Assembly: GCA_003427395.1 (NCBI GenBank)
Contig: BFEA01000286.1
Coordinates: forward strand, 1,669,184-1,697,193
Reading direction: 5' to 3'
From: Chara braunii
Taxonomy: Eukaryota; Streptophyta; Charophyceae; Charales; Characeae
DNA length: 28,010 nucleotides
The notes under the pieces are model-generated. The model was not told the origin of the DNA, did no database searches, and worked only from the letters and a program-made list of their open reading frames with translations. Below, piece after piece: positions 18,283 to 27,974 of the stretch; the stretch's first letter is position 1, and every line of letters starts with the position of its first letter. A program made the position numbers and the translations under genes.

Positions 18283-20250
18283 AGTCATCTCCTTCCTCTA
18301 GGCTCAAGGGATAGTTGGTGATCACTTTCGTCTCTAACCCACGGGTACCAAATAGGGGTTGCCTTAGTACCTCTTCTTTGGATTTGGGTCTACCTACCTT
18401 CTTCGGCATGTCTTCCCTCCATATCCGTAGCAATGCAGTTCAATATGGTGTGGGGAGACTGCCTTCGTTTGGACCGATTCCTCTCTATGATCTCTGCATC
18501 CTGTACTTGGGCTCCATTCCTTGGTCATTACCTAGAACAACCGGACATATTTGCTGGTGTGGCTGTAGGTGCTAGGCCCCTGATGCTATCCAAGGCCAGT
18601 TTATTCCATGCCGTACCAGGTTTAGTCAGTAGTTTGACTATCCATTTAACTTGTAGGGCTTTGGTTTCCTGTTTGGGGTCTATGACACCAAGACCTCCAG
18701 CTGGTTTCCTTGTGATGTAATGTCAGACTATCTTTGGTATACAGTTCTCTTTGTTGGGGTAACCCGACCACAAATACACTCTTGCTTTGCGGTTAAGTTC
18801 CTTGATTGTATGGTCCAGAACTGCCGAGATTGACGTTATATACCACATCATTGAGAAAATAGATGTCTTGATGGCCAGTGCTCGGCCCAGCAATGATGTG
18901 AATGTGCTACCACATCTGCCCAGTTTGTTAATTTGTTTAGGGAGTATGTTTTGGGTCGTTTGAGGGGAAAATTTCTCTTTTGTCAGCCAAATGCCTAAAT
19001 ATCTCGTAAGGGTCTCCGGTGTCTCCCATGTCATGTCTGCCTCGGTCCTTGAAGTTGGGAAACCTCCTCCTCTGATAACCACCAGCCGATTGTTTTCTTC
19101 CAATTAATTTTCATTTCTAATGCCAACATGAAGGTTTCCATTGCTCTTACTAAGGCACTGAACGACGAGTCTACAACTCTTATGAAGACCGTGAGATCGT
19201 TTGCAAACATTATTACTGTCGGGAATTGTAGGTGGTGGGTTGTTCCTCGTACGTCCTACATTGCCCTCTTGTAGCCTGTGAATGGATGGATCTTTGCGTA
19301 GGAATGAGGTTGTTGCTTCCATCACAAAGAGGAAGATTGGGGGGGCTAGCGGGTCCCCTTGGCGAACTGACCGAGAGGTTGGATGGTAGTCCGAGAGCAA
19401 GCCATTGACTTGGACACACCCTATGGCATCATTATACAAAATGCGCACCCACTTCCTAAAATTTAGGCCCACTCCCATCTTTTCCATGCTTACATTGAGA
19501 AAGGCCTGGTTGATCTGGTCGTAGGCCTTTTCAAAATTGAAAAAAAGAATTGCTATGTTTATCCTTTTTTTCTCTGACTTTGTTGGCCGCTTCGTTGAGG
19601 GTTAGTACTTTGTCCACGATGTATCTCCCAAGGATGAAGCTTGTTTGTTCTATGTGAAAGCATTTATCTGTCAGGTTCAGGATTCGAAGGGCAAGAGCTT
19701 TGGCTAGGATTTTATAGGGAGGGGTTAAAAGCGAGATGAGTCTACAGTTCCTGATATCTTCTTCCTCCCCTTTTTTGTACAACAAAGTGACCACGCTGCT
19801 ACTCAGTAAGTTTCCCAGTCCCCCCCCGAGCCAGCTGTCGTTGCAGAAGTTTAGCAGATCGGCCCCTAAGAGCGGCCAAAAAAATCCCAGAATTTTCTTG
19901 TCAGCCCGTCGATTCCAGGTGACTTGTTATTGTTCATACTTTGGACAACAAGTTGCAGTTCTTCCATGGTGATGGGCTTGTCTTGAGCTTCTGCTTGTTC
20001 TTGAGATATATCGTTTGTTCCAGGTATTGTAGCATCCTCGTTCGTGCCTCTCTCGGTGGTGTGGGGCAGATTAAGCATAGGGGTCTTCGTGTGATAGAAC
20101 TCTTCGCAGAATTCCTTTGCTATGTTCAACATTCCTTCACTGTCTATCACTGTTTCACTTGGATTTGAGAGGGTTTTCAAGCTTTCTATCGCATTGGCCC
20201 TTGGGTTTGCTTTGATTCTTGCGAAGAAGTGTTTTGACATTGACTCAGTT

Positions 20251-20299
20251 CGTATTCATTTATTCTGGCTCGTATTCGTTTATTCTGGCTCGTATTCGT
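20251..20299. repeat. 20-bp tandem repeat inside LINE 2, about 2.5 copies
   Basis: CGTATTCGTTTATTCTGGCT and variants start at 20251, 20271 and 20291. They lie between the endonuclease and RT parts of ORF2. Confidence 0.95.
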
Positions 20300-21479
20300 A
20301 GTCTCCCACCATCTCCACATAGTGAGTTTTATTGCCTTTTCGAAAATATATGTGTAAAGTATAGAAGAGGGGTTATCAATCAGATTGGTCTCTACGATCT
20401 TCAGGGTTGTATGCAACGCTTTCCTCTGTTTCCCATCGGTTGCTAATTTCCTTGAGATTCTAGCAACCGCTTGTGATAATGTGCAGTAGCTTTCCTGAAA
20501 CCACTCCCACCGATCTTGTATTGGTAGGTAGGCACCCCTCAAATCCTGTCATTACTCTTGAACTCCTACATGAAAAGTCTGGCTCAGTAGGAGAGAGTTG
20601 TTGAGTTTGTGAAAGCTAGACCTTTTTTTGACGTATTGTTCGAAGTTGATTATGAGTTCGATGGGTTTGTGGTCCAGACCCGGGTACAGTGCGAGGGGCA
20701 GGATCTGAGCGCTTTTAGTTGTCCCCATTAGTGTCCCTGAGATGAGGAAGTAGTCAGTGAAGGAGAAAGCGGTTTGGTGGGCATGTTTTTTTTTAACCAA
20801 TGTGAAGGCTCTTGTCCTCGGATGCAAAGTATGGTATGGTTCGACTGAACTAGCTTTTGGATGGGCACCGCCTCCTATGTATGCTGAACAACCGAGGACC
20901 TATATATACGATCCATGGCGGGGTCTGTAGTTGCGTTCCAATCACCGGCCAAAATGCAGGCCAAGAAAGGCGGGATCAAATGGCCAATGTTTGTTATAAA
21001 TGGTGATATATCTGAAGAGTTGTTTGGTGAATAAACATTTATTACTTTGAACTCTTCCTCCTTCCATAAGGCACTATCTACTGTATACCGTGTCCGCCTC
21101 TTTGCCCACTATCGACCCTGCTGTGTATAGGCGGGATGATTTGGGTATAAGGATGGTTGTTCCTTTCGTGCTTGATGTATTACTTGAGGACCGTATTTCG
21201 TCCTTCATTCCTCCCAGTTTCCTTGATAATAGTGTTCAAATTTTGTTGTGTTCTCTTGAGAAGGTGAGGTGAGTTTCTTGCAGCAAAATGATATCTGCCA
21301 GTTTATTTATGTGGATGGTAAGTCCTTTGATTATGTTATTAAATTTTTCTTCTTTGTCGACAATATTTATGAGACCATTAATATTTCAGCTCCTAATGGT
21401 TATCCCTTGTGTCTTCCTGTCCACCCGGTCTTCCTTTGTGTTTGCCCCTTTTCTAAAGTCTCCATCATTGAGGCTACGG

Positions 21480-22150
21480 GGAAGAGGCAGGTCTAAAATC
21501 ATAGTGGTAGACAGCCTAGGAGGGGGCTTGATCGCTCGCATCCATCTTTGTTGATGCATCACCCGACAGGTTTTATTGTGGAGTGGTGACATAATCATCT
21601 TTCTTATATTCCCCACTTCCACTGGTTCCCTGTCCGGGGACAAGGGCTGTTTCTGAACCTACTCCCTCGTCCTCATCTTGCCACTCCATATCGCTCTGGG
21701 AGCAATCGCTTCTGTAATATCTGTCCAGATCTATGGCAAACGCCCTTGAGTCCAGATCACTGTCTCCCTTTAGAATCCCATAAGTCAAAGGGTGTGCCAC
21801 CGAGACCGCTAACAATTTCGCTGGAATGTCAGGTCCCACCAGCACACTTTATGGAATCACTGTCACTGTTCTATATGACCTCCACATCATCCCACTCTTC
21901 AGCTTGGTTTCCTCTGATGGTCTTGCAATCAGGGGGGAGAAGGCGGGAGGGGAGTGTCTCTCCAGGTCCATATGATGGTCTTGCTGGTCCTTTTGGCCAT
22001 TGGGCGGATCTGTTATCTTGACCATCGTCCAGGGCAACTGTTTCGTACTCGCCCAGTGGGAACCCCTCTGTCACCTTTTTTACTGGCTACATTTTGTCCG
22101 TCTCAATCTTCGGGATTGTGAAGGATACATCTGTGGCAATTTGTCATTCT
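21480..22150 (-). pseudogene. LINE 2 ORF1, C-terminal part, broken
   Basis: Matches the LINE 1 ORF1: QIATDVSFTIPKIE (about 22100-22140), VTEGFPLGEYETVA, then LVGPDIPAKLLAVSVA and IDLDRYYRSDCSQSDME with an acidic end. A stop replaces a conserved Trp just before QIATDVSF. The N-terminal half of ORF1 is absent. The function is unknown beyond its ORF1 position; LINE ORF1 proteins usually bind RNA. Confidence 0.7.
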
Positions 22151-22385
22151 CCATGGGGTCTAGATTCAGGAACTCCGTCCATTTTCCTTCGAGTCTGGGG
22201 TTCGGATCTGTGGTTTGCAGACCCAATTCATAACCGAATTTGACATCATATTCAAATATCGTCCTCGTTCTCCCGGTCTTACCCCGCTTCCAAACCCACT
22301 CTTCCGGGTCAAATTCGAGGTCTGAAATGTTGAGATCTGGTTGGAAGATTTTCCAGGGTTTGACCTTTGAGACCCTCACTTTTCT
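22150..22385 (-). pseudogene. fragment of a third LINE copy (ORF2, before the knuckle)
   Basis: A minus-strand ORF (22379 to 22080, its end overlapping LINE 2 in another frame) reads LEFDPEEWVWKRGK, then EYDVKFGYELGLQTTDPNPR and WTEFLNL. LINE 2 has the equivalent LELDPAEWAWTPDR, TVKLGNNLLLKTKDPDP and WQTL just before its knuckle (about 17700-17890). So a piece from near the 3' end of one LINE is fused to the 5' end of LINE 2 in the same orientation. Later rearrangement or template switching could explain it. Confidence 0.75.
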
Positions 22386-24540
22386 CAGTCGGAAGGTTTC
22401 TAGTGTGACTGGCCCAGACCTCAGATTGTTACTGAGGTCAGATCGTTTTGGGGGATGACGGGCTACTATCGTCCATTTGTAAAGAACTATAGTACTATAG
22501 CTTCCCCATTAACAGATCTAACTCGACTGGACACCCCGTGGGAGTGGACTGAAGAGTGTGAGTCGGCCTTCAGGAAACTGAAGTATGCTCTGGCCCACTA
22601 TGAGGTTCTTAAACTTCCCGATCCTGATAAGCCATTTGTTGTGACCACAGACGCAAGCCAATATGGCATAGGCGCGGTCCTTGCACAAAAGGAGCGGCCC
22701 AAGTTGAGACCTATTGAGTACATGAGTAAGAAGATGCTATCTCATAAACTAGCCAAGTCCACTTATGAGCGTGAGCTCTATGCCCTATATAAAGGGCTGG
22801 TACATTGGAGACACTATCCCCTTGGCAGATTCTTCTATGTGAGATCTGACCATGAGACCTTCCGCTGTATTAAGACACAGCCGGTACTTTCCGACGCACT
22901 CAAACGATGGATACAAGTGATAGACATGTACGACTATCAACTTGATCCAATCAAGGGTGAGTACAACAAAGTAGTTGATGCACTATCTCGTCGGGCATAT
23001 TATATGGGCGCACTAGTGACTGAATTTGGTATATCCAACGACTTAACTCAATCATTGGTGGAAGCCTATCAGCAAGATCCAGTTATGTCTGAGATCATCC
23101 GTAGATTTCAAACAAAGGAGAAAAAAACTTTGGATGAATTTACGATGGTAGACGCCTTGCTGTTTCTTGAGAAGGCAGGGAATAAAAGATTATGTGTGCC
23201 TAGTAGTGAGTCTTTGCGTAGTTTATTTTTAGGGGAATGTCATGATGCAACTGGTCATTTTGGTTATAAAAAGACTTCAGCTAATCTAGTGCAGAAGTTC
23301 TGGTGGCCCACTATGATGCAAGATGCGAAAAGGTATGTTGAAACCTGCCAGGTTTGCTCAGGCTCCGCTTGGGCTCATCAAGCCCTTGCCAATTCCTGAA
23401 GGTCCTGGTCAGAGTGTGTCCATGGATTTAATGGATACCCTTGTGACCACCAGGTCTGGAAAAAGACACATCTTCGTGATAGTGGACCGCTTTTCTAAGT
23501 ATGCAAGACTAATCGCTATGCCAGAAACTGCTAAAACCGACTATGCCATCAAACTGTTTCTGGATAATTGGGTCAGGGATTTTGGACTACCTACGTCGAT
23601 AATAAGTGACCGGGATGTGAGGTTTACCAGCGAACTGTGGCAAATGACAGCTGAACAGATGGGTACCAAGCTCCAAATGCCGTCAGGGAATCACCCTGAG
23701 TCAAATGACCAGACAGAACAGATGAACCGGGTAGTACAACACCTGCTTCGACATTATATTAAGCGAAGTCAGGGTGACTGGGACGAGAAGTTACCTCTCG
23801 TCGCCAGCCTGTACAACAATGTTGTGCACAGTACTACTAGTATGACTCCCAACCAGCTGCGTCCTGGTTGGAAGCCCGGAAGTGCACTTGACTTTCTGCT
23901 ACCAGAAAGGCAACCCACTGCAGCACCTGGCAGCATAGAGTTTGACGTCAAGTATGAACAGATGCTGCAACAGGCCATTGAACATATCAGGAAGTCTCAA
24001 GATGCTATGATCGCATCTGAGAATAAACATAGACGGCCCTCTAACTTTCAGATAGGTGATAGAGTCTGGGTAAAGACATTTGAACTAGGTTAGGAGATGG
24101 GGATTTCACGAAAACTTATGCCACAGTACTTTGGGCCCTGGGAGATCTTAGACATTGTAGGGGATCAACCGGATGGGCCTTCATACGTGATTCGCATGCC
24201 TCCACACCTGCGTTCTTACCCTGTTTTCCATGCATCCAAGCTGGCACCTTTCGCTGCCACAGATCAGTTTCCCTCCAGGAGACCAATGCTGCCCCCAACC
24301 ATGGATGGCAAAGTGGACATAGACCAGATCGTGGAACATCGTCTGATGCCAGTTCCTCGACCACCGGGCAGAGGCCGCCCTCCTAAGCCAAAAATGCAGT
24401 ACAGGGTCAGATTCAGACATCATCTGGACCCCAGCGAAGATCGATGGTTCACCAGAGAAGAACTCGTGAGAACTGCACCTCAAGTCATTGCAGGCTATGA
24501 AAGAGATCTTAAAGGGAAGATGCCTGCAGAATAGAAAACT
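22386..24540 (+). mobile_element. Ty3/Gypsy chromovirus, 5'-truncated
   Basis: Only the 3' half of pol survives: the end of RT, RNase H, integrase and chromodomain. The 5' LTR, gag, protease and the RT palm (YVDD region) are absent. The left edge abuts a LINE fragment near 22385; the first Gypsy-like residues are KVSSV, then WPRPQIVTEVRSFWG. It has the same orientation as the host gene. The 3' LTR is not securely recognisable. LTR elements insert complete, so the missing half means later deletion or rearrangement. Confidence 0.9.
22407..24534 (+). pseudogene. chromovirus pol: RNase H, integrase, chromodomain (one frameshift, one stop)
   Basis: Frame 1 (22407-23399): RT end SFWGMTGYYRPFVKNY; RNase H with TTDASQYGIGAVLAQ (Asp at 22650), Glu in YERELYAL, Asp in RSDHETF and Asp in VVDALSRR, so all four catalytic acidic residues are present; integrase finger H-x4-H-x29-C-x2-C (about 23241-23357). 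A frame change with a probable loss of a few codons follows at about 23352-23370. Frame 2 (to 24093): integrase core with Asp in SVSMDLMD (23425), Asp in SDRDVRFTS (23608) and Glu in DQTEQMNR (23716), a proper D,D35E. TAG at 24091-24093 interrupts the same frame after FELG. It continues with PQYFGPW, YPVFHASKLAPF, then a chromodomain (IDQIVEHR, QYRVRFRHHLDPSEDRW, IAGYERDL) to stop at 24534. Far less decayed than the LINEs. Confidence 0.9.
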
Positions 24541-25500
24541 TCTCAGAGGACTATCGAAGTACAGGAGGAGGGAATGCAAGGATATGGGTCCTCGGCAGGC
24601 CTAAGGGGCGCCTGCAGCATTTGTCCCCGCCCTAAGTGAAGGCGGGCCTAACAAATCACGAGAGGCTCTTGGGTGTCAATTTCACATTTGGGGTCCAGGC
24701 AGTTTTGTCGCGCCAGTTGGCTGAAGGGAAACACAGGCCGAGCAGCATGGAAATTCCCAGGCCTTCTAGGCCTTTCCGAAAGCACAGGCCCTGGGCGAGA
24801 TTCGCAGCCTCATACACAGACAGTTGGGAGGCCCAACCGAATGAGGCCCAGTAGTTGCACCAGAGGCGCAGCATCCTGGGGCCTACCGGAAGCTTCTGGG
24901 CCCAGGCCAGTCGAGCAGGCTGCCAAACGAGGCAGGCTCTTTCCATATAGGAAAGAGCTCGCTGCCTGGCCAGTCATTCAGGCACTCGCATGCTGGCGGC
25001 AGCACTGCTGGACTTGAAGCTCATGGGCTGCTGCTAGTGCTGAGCGGCGAGGTGCAGGCACGTGCGGTCGTGCAGGGAGCAGGGCGCTGCTGAGGGCAGC
25101 GCCATAGCCCAGCCTCCATAGCTGGCAGGGCTTGGATGTACAGTGAGGCGCAGGGGTGGTCTTCGGGTGTACAACAAAGGGAGACGTGGGAGAGAGTCAA
25201 GGCGGAGAGAGAAGGATGATGATGATGATGATGTGAGGGCACATACCTGGTATTGGCGATGGTTCTGCATGGGCGACATCTTCAAGGGTGCTGCTGACGT
25301 CAACAGTTGCATTGTCAATTAGTAGGCTAGTAGTAGTTGTGTAGGGAGTAGGCTGGGCGCCGAGCGCCAAGTAGGGAGATAGAGACTGGATACATATGTT
25401 CGTGGTGGCGAGAGCAAGCTCTCATTGACATTGACTTTCAGTGCTACGATTCTCCATTGGTGTAATATTGGTGCAATGCTGCTTCCTCAACAGTGTGTTA
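24541..25500 (+). other. 3' flank of the chromovirus, possible LTR
   Basis: Directly after pol comes a purine-rich stretch (AGGAGGAGGGAA, about 24562-24574) followed by TG at 24575, the arrangement expected of a polypurine tract and LTR start. GC-rich sequence follows, with a GAT run at 25216-25232, reaching AT-richer sequence near 25490. No 5' LTR remains to compare, so the LTR call is only a suggestion. No gene was recognised. Confidence 0.35.
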
Positions 25501-25841
25501 CGATTTGGCTTTCAATGTGATTGTGCAATCTGAATATTATCATCTCGCTTCTGTTCATTTTCCTTGCTCATACCCTTTTTCTTTACTTAAAAAGAGGCAT
25601 ATTGCCTTTAGGAATTTCCCTAAGGTTGTACTCGCATATGCACTTACGCATCAGGAAACTGTGGTTGCCAAATTTTTGCTTGCAGACTCCCAAAAGGGGG
25701 AATAAACCAATTGTCTTGACTTGGGCAGTTATGACTTACTGGGAATGAAAAAAAACTATCCTCGCATCATCTACACAAAAAAGATACGAAAGCGAACTGA
25801 AAGGGTTTCACCCAGTTCGCAGGACAATTGCAGATCCCAGG
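25501..25841. other. anonymous intron sequence, nothing recognised
   Basis: AT-rich sequence with short ORFs that lack known domains. Confidence 0.5.
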
Positions 25842-25927
25842 GATCGATCCCTAGACCTATCCCTGAACCCCTGTACAGCTACCCGATCGATCCCTAGACC
25901 TATCCCTGAACCCCTGTACAGCTACCC
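25842..25927. repeat. 43-bp perfect tandem duplication
   Basis: GATCGATCCCTAGACCTATC and the following 23 bases are repeated exactly at 25842-25884 and 25885-25927. The identity implies a recent event. Confidence 0.95.
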
Positions 25928-26264
25928 GTTGACCCTGTGTGTCTTGAACCCGCAACCTGTCCCTCAACTCGTGTACAGACATTTTACGCATGTAGTGTGG
26001 ACTTGAGCCGTAGACCTACAGGTTAGTAGTCTTAGGGTCAGTCCTATAGGTTAGTCCTAAGTGTAGCGAAGGGTCAGTCTAGAAGCTACTACTTGGCTCT
26101 TCGGTGCTGTAAGGGTCAGTCGCCGTAGCTGAGTCACCCAGGTGGAGTCTTGTCCTAGCCTAGTCAGCAGTCCCAGTCCACCTTATCTAGTCAGCAAGTA
26201 CCAGGTGGGGCTGCGCACTCCTTGGGCCTGGGACCGGAGGCAGGCCAGACCACCAACGAAACAG

Positions 26265-26274
26265 TATAAATAAA
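26265..26274 (+). promoter_or_regulatory. TATA-box-like motif (TATAAATAAA)
   Basis: A clear TATA consensus in GC-richer surroundings, followed about 20 bases later by an ATTC triplication. It could be the core promoter of an unrecognised LTR or solo LTR in this anonymous region (25928-26760), or simply chance. No ORF of substance follows. Confidence 0.25.
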
Positions 26275-26375
26275 GAGGCAGCGCCAAGCCATTCATTCAT
26301 TCACCTGTGAGCCATGTGGAAGCGCTGTTTATGCGACTTGTGGTCTGCAGGTGCCCGACGAGGGAGAGGGCGAGC

Positions 26376-26583
26376 GGCCATAGCCACTAGTGGAGGAGGA
26401 AGACGACGGAGGCCATAGCCGCCCAGACATCAACAGATAGAGCATAGTGTGTGTGTGTGTGTGTGTGCGTGGACATTCAGGGTAGATCCTATGCATGTGT
26501 GCATGTGCGTGAGTTGTGTGAGAGTCTGGTGGTGGAGACAGTTTTTGAAGGGGGGTTCAGGATAGCGCTCAGCGGCCATAGCC
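26376..26583. repeat. three GGCCATAGCC boxes and a (GT)n microsatellite
   Basis: GGCCATAGCC occurs at 26376-26385, 26411-26420 and 26574-26583, each in a purine-rich or GC-rich context. A GT run lies at 26446-26467. No gene was recognised here. Confidence 0.7.
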
Positions 26584-26768
26584 GCTAGATGTGACAAGCT
26601 GAGTTCCTGTCCTAAGGCCATATTTCTGAGTTTTCTGTGTGGGCGCAGCACGCCAGCGCAGGTTTGTTGCTGATTCTGCGTTGACGAAGTTGTGTTGCCA
26701 TCGGCACCTACATGTACGCATGTTGCGAGTGAAATTGAGACAATTCTGATTGCAGAACCATAAAAGAG

Positions 26769-26822
26769 CCTTATGGTCGTGGCTTTTTTGCATTCTGGAG
26801 AGCATCTGGGTGGTTCCTTCTC
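26769..26822 (+). repeat. CCTTATGG dispersed repeat family, copy D (short)
   Basis: CCTTATGGTCGTGGCTT, then TGCATTCTGGAGAGCATC and GGTTCCT, aligns with the core of copy A. It comes shortly after GATTGCAG. Only the first 55 bases or so are recognisable. Confidence 0.6.
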
Positions 26823-27600
26823 CTCAGCTCACAGTTTGGATACCTTACGAAGAGGAGTCACAGTGTGGATTACCTAATGAAAAGGGAGCCATAACTTGGA
26901 CACACACGCATGCACACAGCACCCATTTTGTCTCTCATCTTGGCATTTGCTATATCACAACGAATCCGGCTACTTCATAAGGAAAAAGGGGAGCAAGAGA
27001 GAGGAAGGTGGGAAGGAGAGCAGACGCAGACTCTTCGACCTCATTTGATATTGAGGCTAAGAGAGATCCAAGAACCCCCGTTGCAAGCGTTCACTGAAAG
27101 CAATGAATCTTGCTACTTACATGTGGGGCAGAGTACCGAGAACCTCGTGAAGTTTGTTTTTCCTCTGTTCTATTCCTTGACCCTTCACTTCCCTCCTCTT
27201 CCCCTTCTCCCTCCCCCCTTCCTCTCTTCCTGTAGAACTCCTCCCTCTACCCCTTTCCTTCCTCTCTCCCCTTGTGTATGACTACCAAATGTATACCAGT
27301 GAGCATCATTAAGAGAATAGACAAAATACAAACTGAAGATTTGAGGAAAAATGAACAGGAGTATACCTCCCCCTCTTTTCATAGCGTGCAAGTGGGCCGT
27401 TATGGCACATGGGGATATGCGGCAGCTTGTGCTCACGCACAATCAACGTGGCAAGCCTTGTACGTTAGAGGCACAGCAAAAGGGAAGCTGCAATAAGAAA
27501 TAAGAGGGGTACCCCAAAGGAAGCCTAAGTAAAGATAGCGAAGATAGGATTGTACAAGGAAAAGGCAATATAATGGATTTTTGTGCTGTGTATTGTTTGG
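26823..27600. other. anonymous intron sequence, no gene supported
   Basis: Contains a pyrimidine-rich part (27180-27270) and short + strand ORFs without recognisable domains. No 5-oxoprolinase-like segment was seen here. Confidence 0.5.
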
Positions 27601-27704
27601 TATAGAGGTAAAACTGTTTCAATGTTGGATTTACGCATCTCTAGTGTGCTTCATTGTCTGCTGCTATAGAGGTAAAACTGCTTCCATTGTGGATCTACTC
27701 ATCT
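27601..27704. repeat. 64-bp-spaced direct repeat
   Basis: TATAGAGGTAAAACTG and about 24 further similar bases occur at 27601-27640 and 27665-27704. Confidence 0.85.
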
Positions 27705-27747
27705 GAGTGGAAGAGAGGCTGTTGTGGGGACAATTTACAACACAGAG

Positions 27748-27753
<6 letters not shown>

Positions 27754-27817
<64 letters not shown>
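27754..27817. repeat. (GA)n microsatellite
   Basis: About 32 uninterrupted GA dinucleotides, ending 72 bases before exon c. Confidence 0.95.
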
Positions 27818-27821
<4 letters not shown>

Positions 27822-27889
27822 GGGCCCTAATGTCTCTCCCTTTGAGGCCTTGCTGGCTGATAACATGATGATACGTTATGTTTGTACAG

Positions 27890-27964
27890 GTCTACTTGCT
27901 TGAGAAGCTTCGCTATGGCCACAGGCTGGTCGGTCCTGTCATCATTATGAATGGCAACAGCACG
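27890..27964 (+). CDS. OXP1: 5-oxoprolinase, internal exon c (partial gene)
   Basis: A 75-nt exon of exactly 25 codons: VYLLEKLRYGHRLVG, then PVIIMNGNST. The acceptor is atgtttgtacag (AG 27888-27889) and the donor GTATGT (27965), phase 0 at both ends. The L-x-LE-L-x-(Y/F)GH---GP-IIMNGNST block is one of the most conserved in 5-oxoprolinases and marks the end of the hydantoinase-A-like half; the family continues with VIVEP, expected in the next exon outside the window. It joins exon b in frame as TP|VYLLEKL, matching the order in plant homologues. A long poly-T tract begins only ten bases into the following intron. Confidence 0.92.
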
Positions 27965-27972
27965 GTATGTTT

Positions 27973-27974
<2 letters not shown>

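Larger units (their letters stand above)
16930..21400 (-). pseudogene. LINE 2 ORF2: endonuclease, reverse transcriptase, CCHC knuckle, broken
   Basis: Minus-strand order: ADIILLQETHLTF (about 21260-21295) and LDHKPIELIINFEQ (about 20640-20680) mark the APE-type endonuclease; then DRWEWFQESY; RT entry NNNKSPGIDGLTRKFW (about 19890-19940); YKKGEEEDIRN to LLTPPYKILAKALA; FILGRYIVDKVLTLNEA; FEKAYDQINQAF; SVRQGDPLAPPIFLFVMEA (about 19330-19390). The catalytic FADD reads FAND here (19196-19207; the Asn codon is 19199-19201). Then the knuckle C-x2-C-x8-H-x4-C (CAICSENEPEDILHCLIRC), LWSIWKERC and a WHNS end, with stop at 16930-16932. Multiple frame changes; a 76-bp duplication at 17373-17524 shifts the frame near the knuckle. 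Confidence 0.9.
16890..22150 (-). mobile_element. LINE relic 2 (L1-like), antisense to the host gene
   Basis: Same lineage and order as LINE 1: the C-terminal part of ORF1 (22150 to about 21480), then ORF2 with APE-type endonuclease, RT and C-terminal knuckle (about 21400 to 16930). The ORF1 N-terminus is missing: the 5' end stops near 22150, where a fragment of another LINE begins. No poly-A tail at the 3' end. 5' truncation is usual for LINEs. Several stops, frame changes and three short tandem duplications show it is dead. Confidence 0.85.
16156..27889 (+). other. OXP1: intron B of the 5-oxoprolinase gene (11,734 nt, phase 0)
   Basis: Runs from donor GTAATT to acceptor atgtttgtacag ending at 27889. 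It contains a second antisense LINE, a LINE fragment, a sense-strand chromovirus and small repeats. No further 5-oxoprolinase exon is needed: exon b ends GGWRQTP and exon c begins VYLLEKL, adjacent blocks in the family. Confidence 0.85.

Noticed and set aside
27272-27496. 74-codon ORF just before exon c as an extra 5-oxoprolinase exon
   Set aside because: No similarity to the family, and exons b and c already join without a missing segment.
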